This document shows, one piece after another, positions 5,151 through 6,820 of a stretch of DNA of 6,820 nt (positions within the stretch are counted from its first letter, which is position 1; each line of letters opens with the position of its first letter). The DNA lies in assembly GCA_029979485.1 (NCBI GenBank), contig JAPOHK010000048.1, positions 1 through 6,820 of the forward strand. The letters run 5' to 3'. Source of the stretch: Candidatus Planktophila limnetica (GTDB taxonomy: Bacteria > Actinomycetota > Actinomycetes > Nanopelagicales > Nanopelagicaceae). The position numbers and the translations under genes were made by a program. Below the pieces are notes generated by a model. That model saw nothing but the letters and a program-made list of their open reading frames with translations, did not search any database and was not told where the DNA came from.

Positions 5151-6820
5151 TAGCTACCCTCCTTTTCAGTTCTACGTTGCAACTGTGCCAGATAGTTATT
5201 GTATTGCGCGAGTTCATCCGGCTCACCCATCGCTGCTAAGCGTGCTTCGTTCCGATCTATCCGCTTGGTCTCTCGTTTATCCGCTCTCATCCACTGAATA
5301 AACGTTGCAATCAGCGCCAAAATAATTGGAATCTCACCCATTGCCCATCCAATTGATCCCGCAGCATTCTGGTCTGCGAGCAAATCGGTCAGCCATGGAG
5401 TCTTTAACGAGGCATAAAAACCGCCATCAATAAGAGTTGTAGATGAAATGAGTGCTATTGAAAAGAATGCATGGATGCTCATCGCCGCAAAGAGCATCAC
5501 GATTCGAACAATGTGCGGAACTTTTCTCGGATTCGGATCGATGCCAATAATGATATGGAAAAACAGGAAGCCAACTAAAAGGAAATGAATATTCATGAAG
5601 AGATGACCTGCGTGTGATGTCATCAAATTTCCGAACAAATCCGTGAAGTAGAGAACGAAGAGAGATCCGTCAAAAAGTGCTAGCGCAGTGAGTGGATTTG
5701 TAAGCACTGCTGAATAGCGTGAGTGAAGAAATGAAATCAACATGGCTCGAACTCCATCTTCTTCAGGAGTTCTTCCTTGTGGCAGCGATCGAAGCGCCAA
5801 AGTAATCGGGGCGCTTAAAACAAAGAATATTGGAGCAATCATTCCTAGCACCATGTGAGCAATCATGTGATACTGAAATGAAAACATTGCATAAACACCA
5901 AGTCCACCACTTGTTGCAAAATCAACGGAAGCAATGGCACATGCAAACGAAACAGTACGTCCAACCGGCCACTTATCTCCGCGTCTAGATAAGACAACAA
6001 CACCCTTGATGTAGAGAGCAACAAGAAGTATGCAGATGCCGAGTATCAAAGCATCTGGTTGATATGCCCAGAGAATGCGCCCGATGGTAGGTGTTGCAGG
6101 TGTTGGAAATCCAACAATGGCTGTCGCTGCTGAAAGATCTACAGTCGAACGTGTCGGCGGATCTAGTTGTGACAGCCAACTTCCCAAGATAACTAGTGCA
6201 CTCATCAGAACTGCTTCCACAGCAACAATACGCGTAATTAATTTCAGCCCTGAAGTATCTGAGTTAGCCAATTGTCGACGATTGCACCAACCTAAATAAA
6301 TAAGAATTAAAGTAAGCACAATCTTGATGATCACAATCCGCGCATATGCATGCGACCATGCAGCCTGAAAATTAAGTCTCACCCAAGCATTTATTGCTCC
6401 ACTTACGACGACTGCAATCGCTGCCCAGAGCGCCATCTGGCTAAAACGAGGTAACGCTATTTTTCGGCCTTCATCGTTAAGAACTATGAGCGCAAAAATT
6501 CCACCTATCCAGAGTGCAAGCGCTGCTACATGCACCACGAGTGAACCAATCGCTAATTGGTGTGAACCACTTGATGCACTGTGACTTTGAAACACCGGCG
6601 CAATAAGTGCAACAAGCGATATGAGTAGCGTTACCGTTGCAGCTAATACAGATTTAACTATGCGAACCATGATGGTTGCCAAAGCAATCAAGATTAACTG
6701 CGCCAGTAAATATTGGCCGAGCTCAATTTGAAAGAGAAAAGAACGGAGCGAACCGCCACTCAAGGCTGCGCCAATCGAAACATCTAAAATTTTTGCGAGT
6801 GTAAGCAAGACTTGAAAAGC
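5150..6820 (-). CDS. ctaG: CopD-CtaG fusion, copper/cytochrome c oxidase assembly protein, 5' truncated by window edge
   Basis: The frame stays open to base 6820, so 556 C-terminal residues are visible; the TTG at 6808 is probably internal. The first ~220 residues are a CopD-like multi-pass copper-transport domain with paired SHSASSGSH histidines (79-87) and HVAALALWIGG (97-107). Residues ~255-510 are a Caa3-type CtaG domain, implicated in copper delivery to cytochrome c oxidase. Its likely metal-binding or conserved histidines are in FQYHMIAHM (H318, H322), NIHF (H412), FFH (H422) and SIHAFF (H450), and PNPRKVP forms a loop. About a dozen membrane segments are apparent, with a charged cytosolic C-terminus rich in Arg/Glu (~511-556). 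Full-length actinobacterial fusions such as M. tuberculosis Rv0102 are about 660 aa, so roughly 100 residues are missing. It is followed at once by the acyl-CoA dehydrogenase through a one-base overlap. Confidence 0.9.
   Translation of the reverse strand, partial: AFQVLLTLAKILDVSIGAALSGGSLRSFLFQIELGQYLLAQLILIALATIMVRIVKSVLAATVTLLISLVALIAPVFQSHSASSGSHQLAIGSLVVHVAALALWIGGIFALIVLNDEGRKIALPRFSQMALWAAIAVVVSGAINAWVRLNFQAAWSHAYARIVIIKIVLTLILIYLGWCNRRQLANSDTSGLKLITRIVAVEAVLMSALVILGSWLSQLDPPTRSTVDLSAATAIVGFPTPATPTIGRILWAYQPDALILGICILLVALYIKGVVVLSRRGDKWPVGRTVSFACAIASVDFATSGGLGVYAMFSFQYHMIAHMVLGMIAPIFFVLSAPITLALRSLPQGRTPEEDGVRAMLISFLHSRYSAVLTNPLTALALFDGSLFVLYFTDLFGNLMTSHAGHLFMNIHFLLVGFLFFHIIIGIDPNPRKVPHIVRIVMLFAAMSIHAFFSIALISSTTLIDGGFYASLKTPWLTDLLADQNAAGSIGWAMGEIPIILALIATFIQWMRADKRETKRIDRNEARLAAMGEPDELAQYNNYLAQLQRRTEKEGS
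5157..5164 (-). promoter_or_regulatory. Strong Shine-Dalgarno AAGGAGGG for the acyl-CoA dehydrogenase
   Basis: The minus strand reads AAGGAGGG, then 6 nt, then the ATG at 5150, all inside the last codons of the upstream gene, whose TAA shares a base with the ATG. This is the best ribosome-binding site in the window. It implies efficient independent initiation in addition to coupling by the TAATG overlap. Confidence 0.8.

Noticed and set aside
6806..6808. TTG at 6808 as start of the CtaG protein
   Set aside because: The frame stays open to base 6820, and full-length CopD-CtaG fusions have about 100 more N-terminal residues, so the gene is cut by the edge.

Overview
The window looks like a piece of a small, streamlined, AT-leaning actinobacterial chromosome. 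The gene families are typically actinobacterial: a bacterial protein O-mannosyltransferase, the MoeA-like/RimJ/membrane-protein cluster, a FadE25-type acyl-CoA dehydrogenase and a CopD-CtaG fusion. Base composition is visibly far lower in GC than Streptomyces or Mycobacterium, and genes are separated by only a few bases. A freshwater planktonic lineage of the acI / 'Ca. Nanopelagicales' kind is my best guess. That is inference from gene content and style, not a database match.

Layout. Positions 1-1061 (+) hold the C-terminal two thirds or so of a Pmt-type mannosyltransferase, cut by the left edge. Facing it, and separated by 12 bp, is a three-gene minus-strand operon read from 3411 down to 1074: a shortened MoeA/gephyrin-like protein, a RimJ-type N-acetyltransferase, and a three-pass membrane protein with a long cytosolic tail. 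A 45-bp divergent promoter region separates this operon from 5-formyltetrahydrofolate cyclo-ligase (3457-3999, +). That gene converges, 5 bp apart, on a second minus-strand operon: a copper/cytochrome-oxidase assembly protein (CopD-CtaG, cut by the right edge) followed, through a TAATG overlap, by a FadE25-like acyl-CoA dehydrogenase.

The centre of interest is the minus-strand operon 1074-3411. Its order, MoeA-like, RimJ, then membrane protein, matches Rv0994-Rv0995-Rv0996 of Mycobacterium tuberculosis and the Glp/GlpR cell-division module of Corynebacterium glutamicum. In that module a repurposed molybdotransferase (Glp) binds FtsZ and a membrane receptor (GlpR, which I believe is related to Streptomyces SepX). 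Here the MoeA-like protein has gone further. The whole inserted domain II appears to be cleanly missing (303 residues against about 400), and both catalytic motifs of domain III are degenerate, while domains III and IV are kept. It reads as a scaffold with no remaining molybdotransferase function, which would be a natural minimal version of a bacterial gephyrin.

No RNA genes, insertion sequences, CRISPR arrays or long repeats were seen, and no gene-free stretch exceeds about 60 bp.
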